Shown one piece after another: positions 1 to 9,570 of a stretch of 64,000 nt of DNA. The notes below the pieces were generated by a model. That model made no database searches and was not told where the DNA came from. It was given only the letters and a program-made list of their open reading frames with translations. This stretch comes from Petasospora fabianii (lineage: Eukaryota > Ascomycota > Saccharomycetes > Phaffomycetales > Wickerhamomycetaceae). Numbering within the stretch: position 1 is the stretch's first letter; each line of letters opens with the position of its first letter. The stretch covers positions 372,001-436,000 of the forward strand of contig CP048717.1 in NCBI GenBank assembly GCA_022641835.1. Reading direction: 5' to 3'. The position numbers were made by a program, and so were the translations under genes.

Positions 1-477
1 GTTCACGTCAACCTTCTTCTCTTTGAATGTGCTGTAGAACGGGGCAGCTGGGGAGAACGCAAGAATACCTGCAAGTTTCTTATCAAATAGCGCAGCTGTA
101 CCCAAAGCCAAACCACCTCCTTGTGAGAAACCGCCAACCACAATGCGCTCTGTTGGGATTCCACTCTCGACTTGTTCATTGATGTACTGCTTCACAGTAT
201 CCAATGACTTCAAGTAGCCCGCCACATCTCTGTTATTTGTGTACTCCCCGAAGCTATCAATGTCAAACCATGATGGCATTGGAATGCCACCGTTGATGCT
301 CACCGGCTGGTTTGGAGCATTGGGGAAGACAAACCTGATGTGGTCAAAGTCGGAAGACTGGCGAGCCATGTCGGCGAAGAACTTCCAGCCACTACCGGAG
401 TCCCCGAGGCCGTGAACGATAATGACGGCAGCGGTTGGGGTATTGGTACGGGACGCCACTCTGACTGCACTGAGCAT
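1..477 (-). CDS. APT1: Acyl-protein thioesterase, partial (C-terminal part beyond the left edge)
   Basis: An alpha/beta hydrolase of the acyl-protein thioesterase (lysophospholipase) family, which removes palmitate from protein cysteines in the cytosol. The 159 codons present start at the ATG at 477. They carry the family's early HGLGDSG motif and the nucleophile motif GFSQGG, with the serine near residue 118. The family is usually about 225-230 residues, so roughly 70 residues, including the catalytic Asp and His, lie outside the window. It is divergent from VPS37 across a promoter of about 200 bp. The family call is firm; the substrate is not shown by sequence. Confidence 0.9.
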   Translation of the reverse strand, partial: MLSAVRVASRTNTPTAAVIIVHGLGDSGSGWKFFADMARQSSDFDHIRFVFPNAPNQPVSINGGIPMPSWFDIDSFGEYTNNRDVAGYLKSLDTVKQYINEQVESGIPTERIVVGGFSQGGGLALGTAALFDKKLAGILAFSPAAPFYSTFKEKKVDVN

Positions 478-561
478 TATGAGTTATATGATGGAACTGT
501 CCGCTGAAGACTGGGGAATGAGAGAGGAGAAAGAGGTGCCCAGTTTGTAAAGCATCTGAGT

Positions 562-576
562 GCGCGATCGCGCGCG
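562..576. repeat. CG-rich alternating tract in the APT1/VPS37 promoter
   Basis: A short GCGCG-ATC-GCGCGCG run sits between the two divergent start codons. Similar CG runs occur near 14905 and 18223. In S. cerevisiae CGCG-core sites are bound by the Rsc3/Rsc30 subunits of the RSC remodeller; that this applies here is inference. Confidence 0.4.
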
Positions 577-673
577 TATAGGACCAACTTTAGAGACTGC
601 GTTTAACCTACGCTTCCACCTGGCTCCAACCACGGCCACTTCTAAACTTCACAGTCTCCTATCACCCGGTACA

Positions 674-1309
674 ATGAGCACAACTCCTCCCACCCTCCCA
701 CCTAAGGGCCCACTCTCTTCGACACCGGCGGACTCGAGCGTTGGCGGGGACTCGACACCGGTTTCGCAAACACCAACTCCACATCAGCATGAACGTCGCC
801 ATATACCTCTTCCGCAAGTGTGCAAGACGCTCCCAACGCATGAAATAACAAAGCTTTTGGACACACTTGATGTTCTGAAAGGATATCTCATTACACTGAT
901 GAAAGATCAAGTTGAAAATGAGGCGAAAGAGCTCGACGCCGTGGTGAAACAGATTGAGACCTATATCGAAAGTCTTCACAAGCTCAACTCGCAGAAGGAC
1001 GAGACCAATAAACGACTGGAACACATGCACTCGCTTGTTCAGAAATGGACAGCCACGGAAGCTCAAATGGCCAGATCACTTCAAAAGTTCAGCAGGGAGA
1101 ACATTTATACGCAACTTCTGTCCTCTGTCAACGACTCACGGCGCCTTACAGAATCTATCCAGGACTCATTCCTTAGTCACACGGTAGATCATGATGAAGC
1201 TGTCATCTTGGAGTTTATAAGGAACTACAAACAGGAACGTACACTGTACTACCTTCGCAAAGAAAAACTCTCGAGGTTTAATGAGAATCGTGTTGGTGGT
1301 TTATCATGA
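674..1309 (+). CDS. VPS37: ESCRT-I subunit Vps37 (Mod(r) domain)
   Basis: Likely the Vps37/Srn2 subunit of ESCRT-I, which helps sort ubiquitinated membrane cargo into multivesicular endosomes. The product is 211 residues. It has a proline- and serine-rich N-terminus of about 50 residues, a long coiled-coil middle (about 65-150), and a C-terminal stretch with the Vps37-like pattern YxxxRxxYxLRKEKLxRF. The reading frame is open upstream to an ATG at 560, but the ATG at 674 in an ACAATG context fits better, since the extra 38 residues look like translated leader. Convergent with PEX7, 86 bp apart. The identity rests on the C-terminal pattern and coiled-coil shape. Confidence 0.7.
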   Translation: MSTTPPTLPPKGPLSSTPADSSVGGDSTPVSQTPTPHQHERRHIPLPQVCKTLPTHEITKLLDTLDVLKGYLITLMKDQVENEAKELDAVVKQIETYIESLHKLNSQKDETNKRLEHMHSLVQKWTATEAQMARSLQKFSRENIYTQLLSSVNDSRRLTESIQDSFLSHTVDHDEAVILEFIRNYKQERTLYYLRKEKLSRFNENRVGGLS

Positions 1310-1395
1310 GTACTGTTGACCTGCTCTACAAGCGTATCCATATAATGCAAGTCATCTTCATTCACAAGCAACTGCTAGCTCGCATTACGTACACG

Positions 1396-2445
1396 TCATA
1401 AGCGCTTGGAGTCCCAGACGTATACCATCTCATCCCAACCCGTCGTAGTGACCCAACCAGGTTCACCCCACAAGCTGTAGTCAGCTCCCACCACGAACTC
1501 CCTATGCTGCCCAAACACTTTACCCAATCCATGTCTAGTGAGTCTTCCTCCCTGTACGCCTCTTGTAGCAGCATCTGTCTGATCTCTCCATACTCTCGCG
1601 GTCATATCATATGAGCAACTGAGCAATTCACCACCATCATGAGGACTCCACACCAATTTTCTCACAGCAAACTCATGACCAATCAATTGATTCAATGGAG
1701 CAGGACCAGCCTTTGGAGTGACCAGCTGTTTATTGTCACTAGTAGGAACCATTCGAAGATCCCAAATCTTGATGAGTTTATCAACACCACCAGTGGCGAT
1801 GACTGTAGATCTGTACTTGTTCCAATCGCACGAAAGTGTCTCAGCACCATTGTGACCAATGAAATCCGAAACTTCTGGATTGGGGAGTCGTGTGTCCCAG
1901 ATCTGAATATGTGAGTTCGCATTAACGGACATCAATATATTTGGATTGTGTGGGGAGAACACGACTTGGTATGCACAATTGTTTGGGAGGTGTGGTTTCG
2001 TTGTGTTGAGCGTGAGCATTGATTGCTTTCGTTGTGGAGTCCACAGCTTTACTGTACCATCCCATGATGAAGATGCAAACATGGTTTTTTCAACGAGGTT
2101 CCAAGTGGTTGAGAACACTTCACGGCTATGTTCACGCCATTGCATGATAGGGAAACGACCCTCCTCTCCTAGACCGATATCGAAAAGCTTGAGTGATCCA
2201 TCACCATTGGCGGTCACAACCTGGTTAGCATGCATCTCAGACCATGCAAGATCAAAGAGACCATCTTGTGTATCGAAGAACACATCGTTGGTGATATTAC
2301 CGTCCGGTTGAATGGTCAAGATATAAAGACGGCCATTACCCACAAGGCCATAGTTGGCAGATGCGGAGACTGCGAGCTTGTTGTCGTAGAACGGCGAGTA
2401 CTTCACACCGTAGCCGTTGTACCCCTTAGTCCTGAATGACAACAT
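1396..2445 (-). CDS. PEX7: Peroxin 7, PTS2 import receptor (WD40)
   Basis: Cytosolic receptor that carries proteins with an N-terminal PTS2 signal to the peroxisome. The 349-residue product opens with the Pex7 signature GYNGYGVKYSPFYDNKLAVS followed by a LVGNG motif, then six to seven WD repeats with clear endings such as VKLWTP, IQIWDT, IKIWDL, ARVWRD and VYVWDS. The length matches Pex7 (about 320-375). One WD repeat uses CTG at the conserved leucine of VKLW, which supports standard decoding. It is divergent from the KH-domain gene. Confidence 0.95.
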   Translation of the reverse strand: MLSFRTKGYNGYGVKYSPFYDNKLAVSASANYGLVGNGRLYILTIQPDGNITNDVFFDTQDGLFDLAWSEMHANQVVTANGDGSLKLFDIGLGEEGRFPIMQWREHSREVFSTTWNLVEKTMFASSSWDGTVKLWTPQRKQSMLTLNTTKPHLPNNCAYQVVFSPHNPNILMSVNANSHIQIWDTRLPNPEVSDFIGHNGAETLSCDWNKYRSTVIATGGVDKLIKIWDLRMVPTSDNKQLVTPKAGPAPLNQLIGHEFAVRKLVWSPHDGGELLSCSYDMTARVWRDQTDAATRGVQGGRLTRHGLGKVFGQHREFVVGADYSLWGEPGWVTTTGWDEMVYVWDSKRL

Positions 2446-2922
2446 TATGCATTAACACCTTGAGGAAATACAGTGCAAAGGAAAGACAACGTTCACTGAT
2501 CAACTAACAAAGTACCTCGGAGTAAACCGTATCTCTCCGCGATTCCATGGGGAAAGAGTCGACTCATGCAGGCCAAACACAGGCGCCGGGTCACCCTCGT
2601 AATTTGTAAGTCACCTGACTTTCTGAGGCACTTCCGGAATATCGGTTCGGGCACACATTGTTTACCTTTTGTCAGATTTGTTCGACAATGGAAAAACAAA
2701 GCGGAGTTCACGGAACTTGCTTCTGTCAACTTCACCCCAGAGTTGCTTTCATAAAGCAAACTACACTTCTAGGTAGACATCCTCGATTTCTTTAAGTGCG
2801 AATATCAGTTCTTCAACTTATTCAAAGCCTTCACTAGCCGCCCATCCAACGCTCAGCCAGTACCAGCTACATTAACTCTCCCCATCTGAACACACCCCCT
2901 TGCCTCATCAAGTTCCTCAGAG
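2446..2922. other. Divergent intergenic region, PEX7 / KH-domain gene
   Basis: 477 bp holding both promoters. I see no RNA gene, repeat or convincing small ORF. Reading frames of 60-90 codons occur on both strands but have no recognisable protein features. Confidence 0.5.
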
Positions 2923-5517
2923 ATGTCTGAGCCAACACAGCCTCTATTGGCTGCTGTGCCTCTCAAATATACCCATCTGGTCAAGAACGTTCACGATGAA
3001 TACATCTTTGAGACCAATACGGGCCTTTGGAACCCAATTGCTCAGGATAATCAACTCGTGCAATCACTTCTCCCACAGTCCAAACACGCCGATTACAAGA
3101 TCATCGATAACTTCACAACTCTCAAACCTTTCCTCAACCCAGACGTTGATGAGCGTCTCTCTGTGTCGGACTCCAGGGCCAACGAGCATCTTCTTCATCT
3201 CAGAGTCGACTCCCCGTCACAAGGCGAAGGGGTCTCCGAACATCTAAGATTGCTCAAGCATTACCAGAAATTTGACTTCAAGTCCATCATTGTGGACAGG
3301 GTCAAGTTTAGATGCCTTTTCCTCAATGATACAACCAACGAGATCAAACAAGAGTTGCAGTCCCAGCTCTACGAGCTCGCCAAGTTTTGTAATGTCGAAA
3401 TCATGATATCCACCAGAATCGAATATTTCAGTCTTGGAGTGAACAACGAGACTGTTGATGATGTCATGAATCAGAATGTCTACATGTATGTCCTTGGTGA
3501 CTCTGATGATACCACTTTTGCAGAGACCAGACTGAGGATCCTTATGGACTCCTCCTTGGGTCTGTTTGTCAGTTCTCTTCAGATACCCCTTGCTTTGGTT
3601 CCGCTCATTGGGGGTATGGGCTTCGGTAACTTCAAGGCTATTGCCAAGGAGACCAGTGTCAACCTGTACCTTCCAAGTATCATTCCAGAACTTTACAATA
3701 CCCCGGCCAAACGCAACTTGGACATGATCTTCCTTTCAGGTATGGAAGCACAGGTCCTCCTTGCCAAGAAGCTTATCATGGACATTAAAGATGAAACTGA
3801 GAAGAACATGTTCTACAAAAGTATCAAGGTTCTAAAAGTAAAGAAAGATGACATATTGATGGATCGAAAGACTGATCTCAGTGCCATAATGTACAAACAT
3901 GGTGCCTTCATTCAAATCTCACCCCTTGGACATGACTACTCCAGCGTTCACTTCAAGGCCTGCTCTACGGAGCTTGTGGAGCTCGCCATAGCTGACTTCA
4001 ACACACTCTCCAATGACGTTTACTGTGCTGACTTGTGGTTCTATCGTGGGGAGTCACAGAGTGGAACACAGCTTACACCAATTCAGTCTAAGATGCCAAC
4101 TCACGACTTCAAGACAATGTTGTGCATGATCTCTATTGCTGCCAACGTCCTCACATATGCTAGCTACCAGAGTGGATCGTTCAAGATCGTGGGATCACGG
4201 GATGACTGTATCAAAGCTATCAAGCTATTCAAGAGCTCTGCTCCCCAGATGTATGACAATTACAACGTCAGAGTCAAATTCAGCATTGAACTGGGGCTGG
4301 CTTACCACGAGTTCATCAGTGGTAAAAAGAATGGTAAGATTGCCAAAATCATCAATAACGCACAGTGCTCTTTGATTGACTTCCAGCCACTGAATGAGTA
4401 CAACCTCATCTTGGAGCTTGAGTCCTCGGACTTCAATGACTTCCTGAACTCTTTCCAGCAGCTACAGCAGGAACTTCCATCTGAAGTCAAGTTCTATATC
4501 CCAGAGTCATTCCACAGGCAGATCATTGGTACCGGTGGTACGCTCATCCAGTCAATCATGAGAAAGTACAACGTTTTTGTCAAATTCTCCAATTCCTACG
4601 ATCAAAAGAACAACATGAGAAGCCATGTCAGATACGACAACGTGATCATTAGGTGTCCGTACAAGAACTCTTCAAACATCCCACTTGTTCAGAATGAGTT
4701 AAATCACTTGCTGATCAACAACGAGAATGTGACTTTTTTCAACACATTCTTCAAGATCTCCAGAAATCAATACCGCTTGTTGAACTTTGATAAAATCCAA
4801 GAGATTGAGAAGAAAACCACCACTTTCTTCAAGTTCCCACCCACCGAGCCACTTGACTACGCCATGGTTGAGGTTCTGGGTACTGAGACACACTCCATCA
4901 ATGCTGTGAGAATGATCATCTCAGAACTTGCAGAGAGCTATGAGTTCAGAATCACAAGTTCTCCAAAGTTCCACAAAATAATTGATGATACAAACGAGAC
5001 ATTTATTGAAAGAATCAAGGTTCCGTTCAAGCTGCTATACAAGTTTGAGGTTATGGCTACTGATAAGAAGTCTGCTGAAACTGGTGCCTACCACGCTATC
5101 ATCCTGAGTTTTCCACCTGACAGCAACTTGTTCTTGGAAGAGGCCATCACTCACTTGACTGCATTCCTTAGAGAGTACGAGTTTATGATCATCGACAGAG
5201 GCGAGCTGTCCAACAATGATCTCATCATGAATGGTACGGCCGCGAAGTTTGGTGTCAATCCAGCTGGTAATGCTCCCGTCTTAAACTCCTCATACGCAAC
5301 GTCCGCAGGAAACACCACTCTACCACTTCAGCTTCCTCATGTGCAGCAGTTATATCAGCTCCCAACCCTTCAGCCTCAGCAAAGATTTATTACACAGCCA
5401 ACTGTTGTTCAGCCATATCCTCCTGTGGGCAAACAGAGATACCAGAAGAAGCAGAACAACACTCGTAACGGATACCCCAGAGATTATAAACAGTTCAACG
5501 GTAAGTCATACCAGTAA
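2923..5517 (+). CDS. KH-domain RNA-binding protein, YLL032C-like
   Basis: A protein of 864 residues built of several degenerate KH-type modules. The clearest has the loop IIGTGG at residues 534-539 followed by LIQSIMRKYNVFVKF, the standard KH helix-loop-helix and strand. A second, weaker one lies near residue 230 (IGGMGFGNFKAIAKE). The last 100 residues are low complexity, rich in Q, P, Y and N, and end in a basic K/R/N-rich tail suited to RNA contact. From memory the nearest S. cerevisiae relative is YLL032C (about 825 residues), an uncharacterised KH protein; Scp160 is longer and has more canonical repeats. RNA binding is well supported; the target and the process are unknown. Confidence 0.65.
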   Translation: MSEPTQPLLAAVPLKYTHLVKNVHDEYIFETNTGLWNPIAQDNQLVQSLLPQSKHADYKIIDNFTTLKPFLNPDVDERLSVSDSRANEHLLHLRVDSPSQGEGVSEHLRLLKHYQKFDFKSIIVDRVKFRCLFLNDTTNEIKQELQSQLYELAKFCNVEIMISTRIEYFSLGVNNETVDDVMNQNVYMYVLGDSDDTTFAETRLRILMDSSLGLFVSSLQIPLALVPLIGGMGFGNFKAIAKETSVNLYLPSIIPELYNTPAKRNLDMIFLSGMEAQVLLAKKLIMDIKDETEKNMFYKSIKVLKVKKDDILMDRKTDLSAIMYKHGAFIQISPLGHDYSSVHFKACSTELVELAIADFNTLSNDVYCADLWFYRGESQSGTQLTPIQSKMPTHDFKTMLCMISIAANVLTYASYQSGSFKIVGSRDDCIKAIKLFKSSAPQMYDNYNVRVKFSIELGLAYHEFISGKKNGKIAKIINNAQCSLIDFQPLNEYNLILELESSDFNDFLNSFQQLQQELPSEVKFYIPESFHRQIIGTGGTLIQSIMRKYNVFVKFSNSYDQKNNMRSHVRYDNVIIRCPYKNSSNIPLVQNELNHLLINNENVTFFNTFFKISRNQYRLLNFDKIQEIEKKTTTFFKFPPTEPLDYAMVEVLGTETHSINAVRMIISELAESYEFRITSSPKFHKIIDDTNETFIERIKVPFKLLYKFEVMATDKKSAETGAYHAIILSFPPDSNLFLEEAITHLTAFLREYEFMIIDRGELSNNDLIMNGTAAKFGVNPAGNAPVLNSSYATSAGNTTLPLQLPHVQQLYQLPTLQPQQRFITQPTVVQPYPPVGKQRYQKKQNNTRNGYPRDYKQFNGKSYQ

Positions 5518-5874
5518 TTGTTTTTTATCTTCGATTTTCCCTAATTTTTTCAGACAGTTCTAGAGTTTTCCATCGACATATTTTGCATGCATTCTTGCAC
5601 AATACTTCATCTGTCATACCTCTTTGCATCTCTCACTGGCCATAGCTTGGCCCGATTCCTTCGCTGCTTCAAAGGTTTTTTAGCTTTTTTGTTTTGATTT
5701 ATTGCTGTGTTTTGCAGCTTTTAATATGATACCCCACATTCACTTCTTCATACCAACTCATCACGACATGAAATGTGTTGATGAATATCTTCTAGCCCGC
5801 GACTTTTGCTTTCTTCTTTAGTGATTCGACTACATACGCAGGGTACTAGTTCGTAATTCATTATCATATACGCA
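5518..5874. other. Convergent 3' intergenic region
   Basis: 357 bp between two tail-to-tail genes. It is T-rich just after the KH gene stop, consistent with 3' processing signals. Nothing else recognised. Confidence 0.5.
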
Positions 5875-7119
5875 TTACCCCGTCTTCAATTTGGAGTCCC
5901 TCGCTTTCAGTCTCTCTGCGATTTCCTCTCTGAAGCAATTCAATGCTGCTGTATCCCCCCTTGCAATCCATACGGAACACTTCTCCGGGTCTAAGGTGTA
6001 GAGTTTGTTGCTACTGAAGTCTGCAAAGTAGCTTCTCGAGCACTCTTTGTTCTGATAGCTTCCTGTACACCTCCATATGTAACGACCTCGTACTTCAGGG
6101 CTTTTGTATGACCTTCTCAGGTCCATTTGATGTCCACACTTGTCACACAAGGGTAAGTTCTCCTTGTAGCTTCCCAGATAATGTCTGTATGTTAAGTTTA
6201 TTCTCAAGGGTCCAGAAATAGGATGTGGTATGATCTCTGTTGTTGAAGATACGCAATGGCGGAACTCCTCTTGGAATCCAGCATGCATCAGGAGCAGCGT
6301 GTTGTGAGGAATTGGTACCGCATAGATTGTATTAAACTTTGCATCGGTATCATCATGATAGCCTTTCCTGATTCGAAACTCACGAGTGGCACCAAGTGTA
6401 AGTGAGGCAATGGTACAATGTGGCCCAATGTACGTTAGCCGGTCAGAGTGCCAGTCCAAGTCATTAGATTTGGCGAAGAATCTATTGCAAACTGCCATGT
6501 CTCCCTTCCATGAGCATACTGGCTCGAATGGAAGTCTTTCACGTTGACTGTTCAATTCATTAACCTTCTTTTCGATGAGATTTTTCGCAATTTTCATCGC
6601 TTCTGTGTATATGCTGTGGTCAGGGTCCCAGTGACCAAGCTTTCCATTATAATATATTCCATCCATTTGACCCGAAGCATAGAGTTTGCTCTCGTGGTTT
6701 GAGACACATTTCTTACCAAAAAGATAGAATTCAGCTTTGGAAAAGCCATGTTTGTCGTTCATTGTGTGTCTGAGTATGTCATCTGCGATGTCCGGCGGAA
6801 GGAAGTTGTGATGTATCGTTGCATATGGTACTGTTTGCTCAAGGTCTTCCTTAGTGTATAAATACACCGGTCTATTGGCCCCTGTCGTGTTTCGTGATAT
6901 TAAGGCAGAATCATCTATCACTCCTAAAAGCCTCTTAATATTCAACTGTCTTTCACCTGGTCTGTATCGCTTGCGTTCAGGACCGTGAGGAAAGGACTCT
7001 AAAAGAACATTCTCTGCAGCCTTCATTGATCCCTCACATGACAGCAGGACTTCAAACAATGCATCTTCATCAGCTTCTGGAAACGACTCCTTCAGCTGTT
7101 TCACCTTGTACTCCGTCAT
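5875..7119 (-). CDS. CUE domain - AlkB-type Fe(II)/2-oxoglutarate dioxygenase - GRF zinc finger
   Basis: Likely a repair demethylase that oxidatively removes alkyl groups from nucleic acid bases. Using the ATG at 7119 it has 414 residues. Residues 1-43 form a CUE-like ubiquitin-binding module. An AlkB fold follows with iron ligands H224, D226 (WHSD) and H288 and 2-oxoglutarate arginines R306 and R312 (RINLTYR). Residues about 324-368 form a GRF-type zinc finger with C325, C328, C351 and C360. An in-frame ATG at 7230 would add 37 residues; I prefer 7119 because the CUE fold begins there and promoter-like boxes lie in the extension, though that extension could also be a mitochondrial presequence. 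S. cerevisiae has no such gene. The substrate (DNA or RNA) is not shown. Confidence 0.85.
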   Translation of the reverse strand: MTEYKVKQLKESFPEADEDALFEVLLSCEGSMKAAENVLLESFPHGPERKRYRPGERQLNIKRLLGVIDDSALISRNTTGANRPVYLYTKEDLEQTVPYATIHHNFLPPDIADDILRHTMNDKHGFSKAEFYLFGKKCVSNHESKLYASGQMDGIYYNGKLGHWDPDHSIYTEAMKIAKNLIEKKVNELNSQRERLPFEPVCSWKGDMAVCNRFFAKSNDLDWHSDRLTYIGPHCTIASLTLGATREFRIRKGYHDDTDAKFNTIYAVPIPHNTLLLMHAGFQEEFRHCVSSTTEIIPHPISGPLRINLTYRHYLGSYKENLPLCDKCGHQMDLRRSYKSPEVRGRYIWRCTGSYQNKECSRSYFADFSSNKLYTLDPEKCSVWIARGDTAALNCFREEIAERLKARDSKLKTG

Positions 7120-7202
7120 GAGAGCGTGGCTCTGTTCGGCCCTTGTGCCTAGGTGTAGTTGTGCAACGTTAGAGCTTAGTGTGGAGAGAACGCAGTGGCA
7201 AA

Positions 7203-7227
7203 CACGAAAAGAGAGTGGAGTACGCGT
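7203..7227. promoter_or_regulatory. SCB-like and MCB-like boxes upstream of the AlkB-type gene
   Basis: CACGAAA at 7203-7209 and ACGCGT at 7222-7227 match the cell-cycle boxes bound by SBF and MBF in yeasts. They lie 84-108 bp upstream of the preferred start at 7119. Short motifs occur by chance, so this is a candidate only. Confidence 0.4.
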
Positions 7228-7252
7228 CAAATCTGCGCCAAACGGGTTTCGT

Positions 7253-7258
7253 CACGTG
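7253..7258. promoter_or_regulatory. CACGTG E-box upstream of the AlkB-type gene
   Basis: TCACGTG core about 135 bp upstream of the preferred start. The same core recurs upstream of RPB8/MES1, BNA1 and the HhH gene in this window, which suggests a common bHLH factor such as Cbf1. Confidence 0.35.
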
Positions 7259-7534
7259 CGCCCAGCTAAAATTCAGGTGATGACTTGAGGACGCGATTTC
7301 CGGGCTCCTAGAAGAGTTGGTCTTTAATGGGTCTCTATAGTTTCTAGAAGCAGCTGAGATATCCATTGACATTATTTGGCCAGTTATATATGATACATCA
7401 AAACTTTTTTTGTTTCCAAAGCGCTAGAACCCCTTGCATTATCGCGTGTCATAGCCAAATACTGCCCTCTTGTCAAATGAAGTCACGTTCTCAGCCCCTC
7501 GGAGATACCTAAAGGGGACCTTTCCCCGTTCCTT

Positions 7535-7566
7535 TTTCGCGCTTTCGCGCTTTCGCGCTTTCGCCC
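7535..7566. repeat. 8-bp tandem repeat, unit TTTCGCGC, four copies
   Basis: Units lie at 7535-7542, 7543-7550, 7551-7558 and 7559-7566, the last with one mismatch. Read on the minus strand each unit contains CGCGAAA, an SBF-type box. It sits about 200 bp upstream of LYS20 and 415 bp upstream of the AlkB-type gene. Confidence 0.7.
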
Positions 7567-7764
7567 TCCACGTCATTTACCGCTTTTTGCGTCGCCGGTT
7601 TCGCAGAGATGCGCCCGGACCGGAATAGAAAGGAATAGAGTCACACGTCGGTCCGAAAAAATTTCACCGGATTACTCACCGAGTTGTTATATAACAGAGC
7701 GAATTTCCTCACGATTCAAGGTTTCAGAAACTCAGCTCCAAAACCAAAGAATATAATAGAAACA

Positions 7765-9398
7765 ATGTGTGGTTCTTGTGAAGCTGCTAAAGCCAACGCT
7801 GGCGTTGATGGTAACAAAGGTAAGCATTAATTGTCAGAGCTGATACGGGGCTGTGAAGGGTCCATCCGATAAGGACCTGATCTCTTCGATGAGCAATGGA
7901 TCTTGAATGCTCAGAGACCTTCATCAAGCTGGATGCAATGGGGCTTGTCTTGGACAGCACATGTGCTGTCTTGAGAGTTGCTGTCGCTGTCCGCAAGTTT
8001 GTCGACGGCGTCTTCCATGCCCGTTATCGGAGGCCTTGCTGGGGCTCCTGCCTTGGGCGAACAAAATACTAACAAAGTATCTCAGATGAAGTTTTCCAGA
8101 AAATTAGTGAAGAAAAGAGACCAATTACTCAGGTAAATCCATATGGTCCAAATCCAGCTGACTACTTGTCCAATGTGTCAAACTTCCAACTTATTGAGTC
8201 CACTTTGAGAGAGGGTGAGCAGTTTGCCAACGCTTTCTTCACCACCGAGAAGAAGATTGAGATTGCTAAGGCTCTTGATGAGTTCGGTGTCGATTACATT
8301 GAGTTGACCTCCCCTGTTGCTTCTGAGCAGTCCAGAGCTGACTGTGAGGCTATTTGCAAACTTGGTTTGAAAGCTAAGATTCTTACACATATCAGATGTC
8401 ACATGGACGACGCCAGAGTTGCCGTCGAGACCGGTGTCGATGGTGTCGATGTTGTTATTGGTACATCTCAGTTCTTGAGACAGTTTTCCCACGGTAAGGA
8501 CATGAACTACATTGCCAAGTCCGCCATTGAGGTTATCGAGTTTGTCAAATCCAAGGGTATCGAGATCAGATTCTCCTCCGAGGACTCTTTCAGATCCGAT
8601 ATTGTTGACTTGCTCAACATTTACAGAACCGTCGACAAGATCGGTGTTAACAGAGTTGGTATTGCCGATACTGTTGGTTGTGCCAACCCAAGACAAGTGT
8701 ATCAGTTGTTGAGTACCTTGAGATCCGTTGTTCACTGTGACATTGAGGCCCATTTCCACAACGATACCGGTTGTGCCATTGCTAACGCTTACACTGCTTT
8801 GGAGGCTGGTGCTAGATTGATTGATGTTTCTGTGTTGGGTATTGGTGAGAGAAACGGTATTACGCCGCTTGGTGGTTTGATGGCCAGAATGATTGCTGCT
8901 GACCGTGACTACGTGTTGTCTAAATACAAATTGCACAAGCTCCGTGACTTGGAAAACTTGGTTGCTGAGGCTGTCCAGGTTAACATTCCATTCAACAACC
9001 CAATTACTGGTTTCTGTGCCTTCACCCACAAGGCTGGTATTCACGCTAAGGCTATCTTGGCTAACCCATCCACTTATGAGATTTTGAACCCAGCCGATTT
9101 CGGTTTGTCCAGATACATCCACTTTGCCAACAGATTGACAGGTTGGAACGCTATCAAATCGAGAGTTGACCAGTTGAACTTGAACTTGACCGATGATCAG
9201 GTCAAAGATGTCACTGCCAAGATCAAGAAGCTTGGTGATGTCCGTCAGTTGTCTATCGATGATGTCGACTCCATCATCAGAGACTTCCACGCTGAGGTTT
9301 CTACACCACTCATCGTCGCCAAAGAGGATGATGCTTCCCCAGAGGATGATATCACCATTTCTGGTCCAGAGGCTAAGAAGCAGAAATTGGAGAACTAA
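7765..9398 (+). CDS. LYS20: Homocitrate synthase (lysine pathway), two exons
   Basis: Joins acetyl-CoA and 2-oxoglutarate to homocitrate, the first step of fungal lysine synthesis by the aminoadipate route. Exons are 7765-7819 and 8086-9398, giving 455 residues. The intron (7820-8085, 266 nt) has GTAAGC at its 5' end, branch TACTAAC at 8067-8073 and CAG at its 3' end. Splicing adds an 18-codon exon and the conserved segment up to [13 protein letters not shown] that an unspliced start at 8166 would lack. Motifs include [10 protein letters not shown] (catalytic Arg and metal site), EAHFHNDTG (metal ligands) and [10 protein letters not shown]. The KKQK motif near the C-terminus may be a nuclear signal, since Lys20/Lys21 of S. 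cerevisiae are largely nuclear. Codon use is strongly biased, as for a highly expressed gene. Confidence 0.96.
7820..8085 (+). other. LYS20 intron
   Basis: 266 nt, the longest intron seen in the window. GTAAGC donor, TACTAAC branch site at 8067-8073 and CTCAG acceptor 12 nt after it. Exon phases agree across the junction (Gly-Asn-Lys then Asp-Glu-Val). Confidence 0.93.
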
Positions 9399-9570
9399 AA
9401 AGGAATTCAACAATCATGATCACTGTGTTTTTTCAAGATTGTGCATGTTTGGGTCCTGTTCTTCTGATGAGCGGTTGGTTGAATCAAAAAGTGGACAGTC
9501 AGATATTCAACGGTTCGAGCTCTTCTCCTATACTACACTTATTCATAAATATCGAAGGTCTTTGAAATCT

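Noticed and set aside
8178-9413. 411-codon open frame antisense to LYS20
   Set aside because: It mirrors the strongly biased codons of LYS20; its product is a low-complexity S/N/V/G-rich string with no motif.
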